A DNA stretch of 64,000 nt from Haliscomenobacter sp040403615 (GTDB lineage: Bacteria; Bacteroidota; Bacteroidia; Chitinophagales; Saprospiraceae), in contig NZ_JBBAKG010000001.1 in assembly GCF_040403615.1 (NCBI RefSeq), positions 1 to 64,000 of the forward strand. The letters are read 5' to 3'. A program made the position numbers and the translations under genes. The notes beneath the pieces are model-generated. The model made no database searches, was not told the origin of the DNA, and worked only from the letters and a program-made list of their open reading frames with translations. Each line of letters opens with the position of its first letter. The stretch's first letter is position 1. Shown here piece by piece: positions 32,801 through 41,800 of this stretch.

Positions 32801-35800
32801 CCTGTCAACAAATTACCACCAGTAATACTGTCTGCACTTGTGATAGTGCCAGTTGAACTGATCAAACCACCTGTTAAGACGTTGCCACCGGTGATATTAC
32901 CAGTTGCACTTGCAGTTCCACCTGTGGCTAAATTACCACCGGTTACGGTACCAGTTGCACTTGCTGTTCCACCAGTGGCCAAGTTGCCACCTGTAATTGT
33001 TCCGGTTGCTGATGCAGTACCACCTGTAGCCAGGTTGCCACCGGTTATTGTGGTTGCACTTGTGATAGTACCAGTTGAGCTAATCAATCCACCAGTTAAG
33101 ACGTTGCCACCAGTGACATTACCGCTTGCACTGACAACAGATCCCAACAAACTGGAACCAGTTACTGTGCCGGTTGAGCTTATCAATCCACCTGTCAGCA
33201 AATTGCCACCGGTGACATTGCCTGATGCACTCAGACTTGCTGCACCAAATGTGCCAGCAGTGGAAATATTACCACCAGTAATGTTGCCTGTAGCACTGAT
33301 TAGGCCGCCTGTGACCACATTGCCACCTTGAACATTGCCTGTCAAACTTACACTTGTACCTGTTGCAGCACCAATATTGGGTGTAGTCAGGTTAGCACCA
33401 GCCTTGACAATGATATTGCCTGTGCCGTCAAATGCTGTGGTATTGTTGTCAATCTTGGCTGAGAATACTGTGCCGTTAAGGCTCAGACCAGCTGCAGAAT
33501 TGGCTGAGTAAACTTGACTACTACTGAATATACTAAAAGAAATATTGCTTGTGCCAAATGTGATTACACCTGTTGGCGCACTAACAATAAAGGCCGAGCC
33601 TGCATTAACATTACCACCAGTAGTGAAGAAATAATCATTGATACTGAATGATTCTGCATTGTCAGATCCGTATTGATCAGTATCAGTAGATCGAACAATT
33701 ACTGTGGCGTTGGCCCAGACATACACACCGTTTTGCACAGCGTTGGCTTGATCTTTGACCAGAATACGTGTGCCAATGGTTTGAACATTGCCGGTATCAA
33801 TTAAATTAAATGATCCTGTTGTGGTCAGTGTTGCACCAACACCATTGCCTACGCCATTGGGTTGAGCATATGTAATCGTACCACCTGTGGTAGTGGCCAG
33901 GGTAGTAGTTGTTGCCACAACCACAGCCTCGTGATAACTGATAGCAGTTGTTGCAAGATTGTCAACGTATTCTTTGTTGGCTGCATCAGAAGACTGTGCT
34001 GGATAATTTACGTTGTTAATCCAGGTGTTTGCACTTAATACAATGTTGCCTGCAGGATTCAAGTTTAAATTACCCGATGCTGTGCTGATTGTCAATGCAC
34101 CGCTTGTGGGTCTAATAGCACTGGTATTAACATTGCCAGCAATAACGTTGCCGGTTACTGATACCAGTCCAGAGGTCAACAAGTTGCCGCCGGAGATATT
34201 AGATGTTGTTGTAATGCTGCCAGTTGAACTGATCAGTCCACCTGTCAACAAATTACCACCAGTTATGTTACCTGCTGCACTTGCAGTTCCACCTGTGGCC
34301 AAGTTGCCACCGGTTACAGTTCCTGTAGCACTTGCAGTACCACCCGTAGCAATATTGCCACCTGTTATGGTGCCTGCTGCACTAGCAGTTCCGCCAGTGG
34401 CCAAATTGCCACCTGTTATTGTATCAACACCGGTTATTGTTCCAGTTGCACTAATCAGTCCACCAGTAAGTACATTGCCACCAGTGATATTGCCAGTTGC
34501 TGACGCAGTACCGCCTGTGGCAATGTTTCCACCGGTTATTGTGGCAGCACTAGTGATTGTTGATGTGGCACTAATTAATCCACCTGTCAACAAATTACCA
34601 CCAGTGACATTACCTGTGGCGCTTGCAGTACCACCTGTGGCAATATTTCCACCTGTTACGGTACCTGCTGCTGAAGCGGTTCCACCAGTGGCCAAGTTGC
34701 CGCCGGTTACAGTGGCTGAACTTGTGATGGTTGATGTGGCACTAATTAATCCACCTGTGAGTACATTACCACCTGTGATGTTGCCAGTTGCTGATGCAGT
34801 TCCACCTGTGGCCAAGTTGCCACCGGTTATAGTTCCTGCTGCTGAAGCAGTTCCACCTGTGGCTAAGTTGCCACCTGTTATTGTGTCAACACCAGTTATT
34901 GTTCCTGTAGCACTGATTAATCCACCAGTTAGCAAATTGCCACCAGTTACTGTACCTGTTGCACTTGATGTACCACCTGTGGCAATATTTCCACCAGTTA
35001 CTGTACCGCTTGCACTAACAACACCTGTAACGTATTCACCTGTTGTGGCAAACACCGCAACATTTGATGTGCCGTTGACACTGACTGTGACGTTGGCGTT
35101 GGCAGCAGCAATAGTCACATTTGATGTGCCATTGTTGATGTTGGCCACACTGGTGATAACTCCGGTCAAGGATGCACCGTTACCCAGGATATAGTTACCA
35201 GTTACGTTGCCGGTTGCACTTACTTGTCCGGCTGTTAAGACATTGCCACCTGTGATATTGCCTGTGGCACTAGCTGTGCCGCCTGTGGCAATGTTTCCAC
35301 CGGTTACAGTTCCTGCTGCACTAGCAGTTCCACCTGTGGCCAAATTGCCACCGGTTACGGTAGCTGAACTAGTAATTGTTGATGTGGCACTGATCAGTCC
35401 ACCTGTGACAACATTGCCACCAGTAACATTACCACTTGCGCTGACAACTGTGCCCAACAAACTTGAACCGGTCACTGTACCAGCTGAACTGATCAATCCA
35501 CCAGTTAAGACGTTACCACCAGTTATTGTACCAGCAGCACTTGCTGTTCCACCTGTGGCCAGATTGCCACCAGTTATTGTATCGCCGCCAGTTATTGTTC
35601 CAGTAGCACTTATCAGTCCACCAGTGAGTACATTGCCGCCAGTTATTGTGCCTGTGGCACTTGCTGTTCCACCAGTTGCAATATTACCACCAGTGATTGT
35701 GCCTGTGGCACTTGCTGTACCACCAGTGGCCAAATTGCCACCTGTTACAGTACCTGCGGCACTAATTGTGGTTCCTGCTGATACTGCACTGGTTGCAGCC

Positions 35801-36630
35801 AGATTGTTGGAACTAAAATTATTGGCTGTAAAAATTGCAGTAGCATTTGAACTGAGTGTTTGATCACCAAGAATCAGTGTGTTACCACTTAGATACAAAT
35901 CTTTCCAATATTGTCCTGGACCGCCAAGGTTGAATGTTGCGTTGGCAGAGGGCAATAAGTTACCAATTACATTGCCAGTAATACTAAAATTACCTGTTTG
36001 TGTTAGTCCGGCAGTTATTAGATTACCACCAGTTATTGTGCCTGTGGCACTGGCTGTGCCACCAGTGGCCAAGTTGCCACCAGTTACTGTACCTGTTGCT
36101 GACGCAGTTCCGCCTGTGGCCAAATTGCCACCTGTTACTGTTCCTGCTGCACTGGCTGTTCCCCCAGTGGCAATGTTGCCACCGGTTACGGTTCCTGCTG
36201 CTGAAGCTGTTCCGCCAGTGGCCAAATTGCCACCGGTTACGGTTCCTGTTGCACTAACAACACCTGTTACAAAAGCACCAGTTGGAGCAAACACAGCAAC
36301 ATTGGGAGTTCCTGTGACCGTAATTGCAATATTGCTATTAGCTGCTGCTGCAATATTGCTGTTGCCAGCTGAGATTGGAAAACCGCCGCTTGAAGCCACA
36401 ACTCCAGTCAACTGACTACCGTTACCAAAGTAATAATCAGCTGTGATATTGCCGCTGGCAACAATGTCCACTCCCACAGTCAAGTTGCCATTTACTGCAA
36501 TGGTATTGGCAGTAATAACGTTTGCTGTGGATAAAATTCTAGTCCAGCTGTTGGTTGCACTGGAATACTGATATGATATCTGATTAACTACGGTTACTTG
36601 ACCGTTTGTGGGTGTTGTTGGAAATGCCAT
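29833..36630 (-). CDS. Giant repeat-built fibre/adhesin protein (2265 aa)
   Basis: The N-terminus (MAFPTTPTNGQVTVVNQISYQY) and C-terminal domain (ALYADLAEMYVSDAEYDAG) match those of the 897-aa protein. Between them are several dozen 17-residue units of the type TVTGGNLATGGTASATG, often perfect, and blocks with GNGASLTGVI. At about residues 830-1095 there is a non-repeat domain (GTRILVKDQANAVQNGVYVW) that is nearly the same in the 2416-aa protein. Low charge, high Gly/Thr/Asn and strict periodicity suggest a long beta-solenoid or fibrous shaft. A perfect TATAAATA late promoter and an AGGAG ribosome site precede the gene. Confidence 0.85.
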   Translation of the reverse strand: MAFPTTPTNGQVTVVNQISYQYSSATNSWTRILSTANVITANTIAVNGNLTVGVDIVASGNITADYYFGNGSQLTGVVASSGGFPISAGNSNIAAAANSNIAITVTGTPNVAVFAPTGAFVTGVVSATGTVTGGNLATGGTASAAGTVTGGNIATGGTASAAGTVTGGNLATGGTASATGTVTGGNLATGGTASATGTITGGNLITAGLTQTGNFSITGNVIGNLLPSANATFNLGGPGQYWKDLYLSGNTLILGDQTLSSNATAIFTANNFSSNNLAATSAVSAGTTISAAGTVTGGNLATGGTASATGTITGGNIATGGTASATGTITGGNVLTGGLISATGTITGGDTITGGNLATGGTASAAGTITGGNVLTGGLISSAGTVTGSSLLGTVVSASGNVTGGNVVTGGLISATSTITSSATVTGGNLATGGTASAAGTVTGGNIATGGTASATGNITGGNVLTAGQVSATGNVTGNYILGNGASLTGVITSVANINNGTSNVTIAAANANVTVSVNGTSNVAVFATTGEYVTGVVSASGTVTGGNIATGGTSSATGTVTGGNLLTGGLISATGTITGVDTITGGNLATGGTASAAGTITGGNLATGGTASATGNITGGNVLTGGLISATSTITSSATVTGGNLATGGTASAAGTVTGGNIATGGTASATGNVTGGNLLTGGLISATSTITSAATITGGNIATGGTASATGNITGGNVLTGGLISATGTITGVDTITGGNLATGGTASAAGTITGGNIATGGTASATGTVTGGNLATGGTASAAGNITGGNLLTGGLISSTGSITTTSNISGGNLLTSGLVSVTGNVIAGNVNTSAIRPTSGALTISTASGNLNLNPAGNIVLSANTWINNVNYPAQSSDAANKEYVDNLATTAISYHEAVVVATTTTLATTTGGTITYAQPNGVGNGVGATLTTTGSFNLIDTGNVQTIGTRILVKDQANAVQNGVYVWANATVIVRSTDTDQYGSDNAESFSINDYFFTTGGNVNAGSAFIVSAPTGVITFGTSNISFSIFSSSQVYSANSAAGLSLNGTVFSAKIDNNTTAFDGTGNIIVKAGANLTTPNIGAATGTSVSLTGNVQGGNVVTGGLISATGNITGGNISTAGTFGAASLSASGNVTGGNLLTGGLISSTGTVTGSSLLGSVVSASGNVTGGNVLTGGLISSTGTITSATTITGGNLATGGTASATGTITGGNLATGGTASATGTVTGGNLATGGTASATGNITGGNVLTGGLISSTGTITSADSITGGNLLTGGLISATSTITSAATITGGNLATGGTASVTGNITGGNVLTGGIVSATGNAIFGNISTSGSGGNISGANVISSTTLSATANVIGGNVLTAGQVSATGNVTGNYILGNGASLTGVITSVANINNGTSNVTIAAANANVTVSVNGTSNVAVFATTGEFITGVLSASGTVTGGNIATGGTSSATGNITGGNVLTGGLISATGTITGVDTITGGNIATGGTASATGNITGGNVLTGGLISATSTITGGNIATGGTSSATGNITGGNVLTGGLISATSTITSSATITGGNLATGGTASATGTVTGGNLATGGTASATGNITGGNVLTGGLISATSTITSAATITGGNIATGGTASATGNITGGNVLTGGLISSTGTITGSSILGTVVSVSGNITGGNISTTGLITTTGNIAGGNILSNNYYYANGQAIVFGVNYTASTTPPANPLEGWQWYNTSTDVLYEYLNDGTSDYWVDIISPAFAGGVVANVAISGSLLVATTNVYDIGASGQTFRDVYATNYYGNGASLSGIITSVSNINNGTTNMSVVSSGGNIAASVGGTSNVMVITSAAVSITGDLSVSGNATLSGNILGDRIQNGTTQIDIQTLNGNANITVGGVSNIAVFSTDRVTVGGNLLPSANVTYDLGTTTQRWKDLYLSNSTIYLGNSQISANATAVIITNPAGGTTVLQGATPSITGSVVSASGNVTGGNILTGGLISATGNITGGNVAVTGASTAANYSASGNVTGGNILTGGLISATGNITGGNVLGGANVNATTHTGATVSVTGAITGASLTVATGNITVGNLLISGAIQDSAQLDLQTTAGNANIVLTPNGTGNVNISSNFMPTGNATANIGSAALSFNRLFAQATSALYADLAEMYVSDAEYDAGTVVDFDGAQEITISNTDSSKRVAGVISTNPAHLMNSGIVGDITLPVALIGRVPVKVTGVVRKGDLMVSAGNGRARAVTIASPKVGTIIGKALENFAGGEGMIELVIGKN
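31570..36260 (-). repeat. 51-bp tandem repeat array in the giant fibre gene
   Basis: Many tandem units of exactly 51 bases, each coding 17 residues (T-[VI]-TGGN-x2-TGG-x2-SATG). Examples run head to tail at 34.22-34.42 kb, 35.2-35.4 kb and 36.01-36.25 kb. The array is interrupted by the non-repeat domain at about 33.35-34.13 kb. Units differ mostly at synonymous and a few fixed positions. Repeat number is likely to vary between relatives and may be collapsed in assembly. Confidence 0.9.
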
Positions 36631-36659
36631 TGATTACGCTCCTAGTATTGGTTATAATG

Positions 36660-36667
36660 TATTTATA
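36660..36667 (-). promoter_or_regulatory. Perfect T4-type late promoter TATAAATA before the giant fibre
   Basis: The minus strand reads TATAAATA, identical to the T4 late consensus, about 30 bases upstream of the ATG at 36630, with AGGAG in the leader. This is the strongest late promoter match in the window. Confidence 0.75.
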
Positions 36668-36698
36668 AAAAAAACAGATTTAGAAATTACAGTCTGTA

Positions 36699-37370
36699 TT
36701 ATTTTATGTTTGCTTGCTCTGCCAACCACTGTTCTCGGGTCATTTGACGCGGTTGCTGAGCGGTTTTTTGTTGCTCAAGCCATTGTTCTCTAGTCATCAT
36801 TGGCTCATTTGTCTGGGCTGTTTGCTGTGCCAACCATTCTTCTGCTGTCATAGTAGGGCGAGAATCTCGCAACAATGTTGGAGCATGCGTGGTCTTGATC
36901 TGCTGTTGGCTTGCTAGCCACTGCTCTCTAGACATTGGGCTAGCTGATTGCTGTTGGGCTAGCCATTCCTGATCAGTCATTTTTGTTTCTTCTGCCAGCC
37001 ATTGCTCAACTGTTAGTTTTGCCACTGCATTTTCAACAATTTGTGGATCTGCTATCAGTGAATCACCCATTGGATGACGTGGATATTTTTCTTTTACTGC
37101 CCGTATTCTAGCTGCCATTGGTGCTGGAAAAACTCCAGCATGATACAGGGCATCCAGTTGTTCTTGCACACTGGGATACTCTCTAGCACGATTCCGTTGA
37201 TACATGTTCCAGTCATAGGACTGTTGCAGTCGCCGTTGCTCTTCAAGTATTTGTGCTGTGGTCACTGGAGCCGTCTCGGGCTTGTGCCAGATTATTGTTT
37301 TGTCATACATGCCCACACTGACTTCTGCTCCGGGCACCAGACTCTGTATAGCATGAAACACGGTTATCAT
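36699..37370 (-). CDS. Putative tail-fibre assembly/chaperone protein with QWLA repeats
   Basis: 223 aa. The middle has EYPSVQEQLDALYHAG followed by RIRAVKEKYP, a pattern seen in phage tail-fibre assembly and XkdW-like proteins. From residue 119 to the end, a 10-residue motif of the form MTREQWLAEQ occurs six times (for example LTVEQWLAEE, MTDQEWLAQQ, MTREQWLEQQ), separated by variable linkers. Six identical short helices suggest multivalent binding, perhaps to the repeat fibres on both sides (inference). The ATG at 37370 overlaps the stop of the 496-aa gene (ATGA); an in-frame TTG 30 bases upstream is less likely. Confidence 0.6.
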   Translation of the reverse strand: MITVFHAIQSLVPGAEVSVGMYDKTIIWHKPETAPVTTAQILEEQRRLQQSYDWNMYQRNRAREYPSVQEQLDALYHAGVFPAPMAARIRAVKEKYPRHPMGDSLIADPQIVENAVAKLTVEQWLAEETKMTDQEWLAQQQSASPMSREQWLASQQQIKTTHAPTLLRDSRPTMTAEEWLAQQTAQTNEPMMTREQWLEQQKTAQQPRQMTREQWLAEQANIK

Positions 37371-38857
37371 GATGCGGTGATCTCCATGGCTATCAACCAA
37401 ATATTTGTGCTAGTAAGTGTGCTGCTGGCATTGGACACTTTTTGTTGTAGTTTGTAGGTCACTGGTGATGTGGTGCCTGGTGTGTCCACATAACTGTAAG
37501 ATACAGAACCTGTGACTCCAATACCACCTCCTGAAACTGTTGTTCCGCATGTTTGTATTTGCAAACTGGTGCTGGAACTTCTGACCAACTGAGCGTCCGC
37601 TGTGACATCCTGTCCTGCCAATGATGTAAAACTGGTGGTACCAGTGGCTATAACAAAAACTTTGCTGGTTGCACTTGATGGGGTAATGGTCACATTGGCA
37701 TAACTGATGTCAGCATAACTGGTGCTGTTTGTGATACTGCCTCCGAGGCTCGGACTCATTACTGTTTGTACCACTGCACCTACGGGCATGTTATACGCAG
37801 GCAATCGATTGTTGGTATAAAGATTCTGTGTGTAGGTGTTACGGAAATACACTGTGCTAGTGCCAATGTCATAGGTGACATTGGCAACTGGCACCAAGGT
37901 GCCAGAAATTGCCACGTTGGCAACTACTCCACCTGCAAAGGCAGGACTGGTTGTGTCAACCCAGTAATCGCTTGTGCCATCATCAAGATATTGATACAAC
38001 ACATCGTTGGCAGTGTCATACCACTGATCAGTCACCTTGGGTGCTGGGCTAACAGGTGGTGCTGTATTGGCAGTGTATACTATTCCAGGAGGAACTGGTG
38101 TACCATTGGCATAATAGTAATTGTTCGAAAGTATGTTGCCGCCGGTGATATTGCCCGAGACGCTGACTGCTCCAGAAACATATGCACCTGTATTGGCAAT
38201 AACAACCACATTACCCGTGCCATTCACACTCATGGTGATGTTGGCATTGGCAGTGGCGATAGTTACATTACTGGTACCATTGCTGATAAATGTGGTATCT
38301 ACACCAAACTCACCAACGTATCTGTAGCCAACAATATAAATTGTGTTGGCTGTGCCAGTACCAATGGCTGCTGGTATGGTTGCACCATTGAAGTTTAGTA
38401 CGCCTGACTGATAGTCAAAGAACCAGGTGTCGTCTGACCCAGAACCGGCACCAAACAACTTGGTACCTGCTGTTTGCGGATTGCTTATGTTTGCGGCGCC
38501 AGCATATATCTGTACCAGGTAGTTGTCACCAAACTGTGTGGGAATCCAATTGGTTGAGTTTGTTTTCCAGGTTTGATTGTCAGGTGCTGTTAGGTCTTCT
38601 GTACATTGTACTGCAGGACTGTATCCGGCTCCGCCGCCATCCTTGTACACCTGCACCAGTGGTGTGGTATTGGCAGGCGGTGAAGCAGGTATGTCTCCAC
38701 TCTGTGTCCAGATAAGGTCGCCGCGATACAGCAGCGGACTGGCAATGCTTTCGTTGAAGGCTTCTTTGGAAGAGGGCTCGGCTGTTTTGGTTACACCGTA
38801 GCCGACCTTTTTCCAAAGGTAGTCAATCTTTTGTGATTCGTTGAACGAAGCAGCCAT
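37367..38857 (-). CDS. Fibre-like virion protein (496 aa)
   Basis: The first 170 residues form a domain with KIDYLWKKVGYGVTKTA and LYRGDLIWTQSGDIPASP, seen in structural proteins of marine T4-like phages. Residues 195-235 contain TSNVTIATANANITMSVNG and SVSGNITGGN segments, and the block from GNILSNNYYYANG to VANVAISG is closely shared with the 2265-aa protein. The last 140 residues differ (VGAVVQTVMSPSLGG, then a beta domain ending LIAMEITAS). It probably joins or tips a fibre. The ATG overlaps the stop of the 2416-aa gene (TAATG). Confidence 0.75.
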   Translation of the reverse strand: MAASFNESQKIDYLWKKVGYGVTKTAEPSSKEAFNESIASPLLYRGDLIWTQSGDIPASPPANTTPLVQVYKDGGGAGYSPAVQCTEDLTAPDNQTWKTNSTNWIPTQFGDNYLVQIYAGAANISNPQTAGTKLFGAGSGSDDTWFFDYQSGVLNFNGATIPAAIGTGTANTIYIVGYRYVGEFGVDTTFISNGTSNVTIATANANITMSVNGTGNVVVIANTGAYVSGAVSVSGNITGGNILSNNYYYANGTPVPPGIVYTANTAPPVSPAPKVTDQWYDTANDVLYQYLDDGTSDYWVDTTSPAFAGGVVANVAISGTLVPVANVTYDIGTSTVYFRNTYTQNLYTNNRLPAYNMPVGAVVQTVMSPSLGGSITNSTSYADISYANVTITPSSATSKVFVIATGTTSFTSLAGQDVTADAQLVRSSSTSLQIQTCGTTVSGGGIGVTGSVSYSYVDTPGTTSPVTYKLQQKVSNASSTLTSTNIWLIAMEITAS

Positions 38858-41800
38858 TAAGATGCCACTCCTATCTGCAGATCTGTAATAGATTGTCCGG
38901 CCGCTAATGCAATTCTAATTAGAATATTGGTACCAGTGCTGTTGGCGGCGTTTTGAGATCCTAGGGTCATTGTGTAAGCTACGTTAGAGATTGCTGTATT
39001 TAATGGAATTACATCCGCCCCGGTCACGGCACAACCATCTGAACCGTTGCCGCCGGTGCCGGTGGCTGCACCAGGAACTCCTGATCCAGCATACTGAGTA
39101 GATGCTTCCAGCCATCCGTTGATGGTACTGGTAGGTCCTGGGAACCCTGGTGTGGGTGACGAGAATCCGCTTTTGTCTATTGTGGTTCCGGGTGCAGCCA
39201 ACCATACGCCCGCAACACCTGTGGTTGTGGTTAATCTAATATCAAAGTTTGCCAGACTTGGTCTTGCAAATGCAAAAGTAAAGTACTGTGTGCTGGTGCG
39301 ACCGCCAATGACTGACAAGTTTGGTCCTACTGGCAAATATCCTGTGCTGAGATCAACTGCATACTGTTTGAGCACCCCGTATCGAACCACAGCTTCTGGT
39401 GTTCCAGCAATGGTTTGTACTCCAGACCAAGCATTGGCAGTGTAAAAATTGGTTGAATTAGAAAACACCGGAGTGTTGCCTGCTGTGCTCATCACTATTC
39501 GTATGGCTGCTTGTGTGTTGGCAGTGGGCGTACAAGTTATTGCCTGTTCGTTTATACCAGAGTTTGCACCTGCGTGCATCTGTATATTTGCTGGCAACTG
39601 CACTGTGGCACTGGTTCCAATCACGTTGAATATGTTGGCCTGCAAAGTGGCCACGCTGTTGTTGGCTCCTGTTAGATTGGCAGTCAAGTTGCCAAGTGTG
39701 TAGGATGACCCAACACCCACATTGGCATTTAGGTTGGCTCCTGTCAAGAAGCTGTTACCAGCATTGTTGATTGTACCAAGTGCCTTGGTCTGTGTTGCAG
39801 ATAATATGGCTCCGGATCCTTCGATCACTGTTCCGCTGGCCAACACAAACGGATCTGCACTTCTAAATGTTTGTCCAGACAAATTTGCCACTGCCAGTGT
39901 GGCAATGGTAATTGTGGGGGATCCTGTGTTGTAGTAAGGAATACCCGAAATATATCGATAGGTACCGGCTGTGGCTTCAACCAAGGTGGTACCGGCAGTG
40001 ATCAAGCTAGGTGCTGAATTCAAATTGTCTTTGACAAATCCCACATAGTTGGTGTTGCCTGTCACAGAATCTACCAATTTGTAGTTGTTGTAACCAGTAC
40101 TCAAGCTGCTGAGGGCACACGAAATATTGGCATTGAACACCTTGTAGAAGTAGCTTGGCACAGCAGCATTGGCCACGTGCAAGTCTCGATCTTGAGTGAT
40201 TACCAATGCACCCGAGGTTCCAACTGTGTTGCTCACATTGCTAAATGTCACATTGCCAGCCGCGGCATTGTTGACATAGGCAAACAGGTTGGCTGTCAAC
40301 TGAGTTGAACTGATGCCTGTGTTGGCATTGATAATATTAGCAGCAGTAACAATTGGTGTGGTTGTTGCAAAACGTGTGACACTGACACCATTGGCCACAA
40401 TGTTGCCGCCTGAAGCATCTGTTGCCCCAGCAGCCAGTAACGGACTGGTTCCTTGGCTGGCATTGGCTATGGCCAAGTTGGAGAATCCACTAAGGTTAGT
40501 GGGTGCTGTGGGATTGGCAGCAATAAAAATATAACCAACATTGGAGATAGTGTTGCTTTGAGCAGTATTGGTTATACCATTGGGTGTGCCATTGGCTGTG
40601 AGTGCCACTGTGAACGCACCAGTGCTGTTGTAGGTGTGCAGCGTGTTGCCCACATTTGACACACCATTACTGAATGTGCTATCACCCCAGGACCAGTTGG
40701 CCAGATTACTGTTCTGACTGGTGTTCTGGAATGTAAATGTTGATCTGTTGGAAGTATTGTAGTCAGTATATAGGTATCCTACTTTGGCATTGCCTGTGTT
40801 GGCAGTGGCATCAGTTACAACGTTGGCTGTGGTTCCAATATAGTTGCCACGTACCTGAGGTTCTATTGTGATTGTGATGTTGCCACTCTGGGCCGGGCTG
40901 CTGCTGTAACCAGTGTACAAGTACAAATTGGCTGTGAACTGTTGATAAACGTTGCCAGCTTGGTTGGCAGCACTCAATACAAATGTGTTTGTGACATTGG
41001 CTGCTGCTGGGTTACCTGCAATACCTGTGCCCACATTGACGTTGCTGATATTGCCGTCACCGTAGTTGAAGTTGTACAATTGTTGTGCGCCAAAACTGGC
41101 TGTGTTTCCTGGCGTGCCATTTGAGTCGTTGCGGAAACTTATACCACCTAGGCCGTTGATCACGTTGGCCCGATTGGCTGTGACAAACACATTGCCGGTT
41201 TGAGGTGCAAAAACTTTGACGTTGCTGGCCGATGACACCACAGTAACATTGCTTGGCCCTGCGGTATTGCTGGTGCCACTTAAAACTGCACTGTACAAAC
41301 TGTCTGCGTTGGATGACACAGAATTGTACTGATGAGTTACATTGGTAAATGAGGTATTGCCTAATCCCGGACCAGCACTAAAGTTAGCAGTACCATCACC
41401 AAAACTCAGATCATACCAGACCACATATTCACTTGTGTTGGTTATGGTTATGGTGTTGCCTGTGTTGAAACTGTTGCTGCTCAGAGTAAATGACGGTATT
41501 GGACTCGGAGTGTACAGTACAATGTTTGAAATATTGGCACTGCTAGTGGACCCTTTGGCACCATTGGCCGCATTGCCGTTGTAGGTTCCATTGGTATTGA
41601 AGGCGGTAAAGTTCACAGTAAAAGTTCCGCCTAGCGTATTGCTAAAGGTATGAACCGCATTGTCTGTGGTAGCGTTGGCTGTGCCATCTCCAAACTGCCA
41701 CAAGAAACTGTTGGGATTACCAATGTAAAAACTAGTGAATGCCACGGTCAACGGGCTGGGCCCAGAATAAACATTGGCAATGATATAGGCATTGCCCACA

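Noticed and set aside
34013..35194. Long plus-strand ORF (393 aa, Pro/Val-rich) and similar ones at 31565-32500, 32549-33331, 35207-35863, 28956-29594
   Set aside because: They are the antisense of the 51-bp repeats of the giant fibre genes. The repeat unit happens to lack stops in this frame, so long mirror ORFs arise without being genes. The minus-strand frames have fibre domains, start sites and late promoters.
36010..36257. Plus-strand Leu/Cys/Trp-rich ORF at 36000-36257
   Set aside because: Another frame of the same 51-bp repeats; composition is an artefact of the repeat.
31570..36260. CRISPR array
   Set aside because: The period is 51 bases throughout, the repeats are coding and run without unique spacers, and there are no cas genes.
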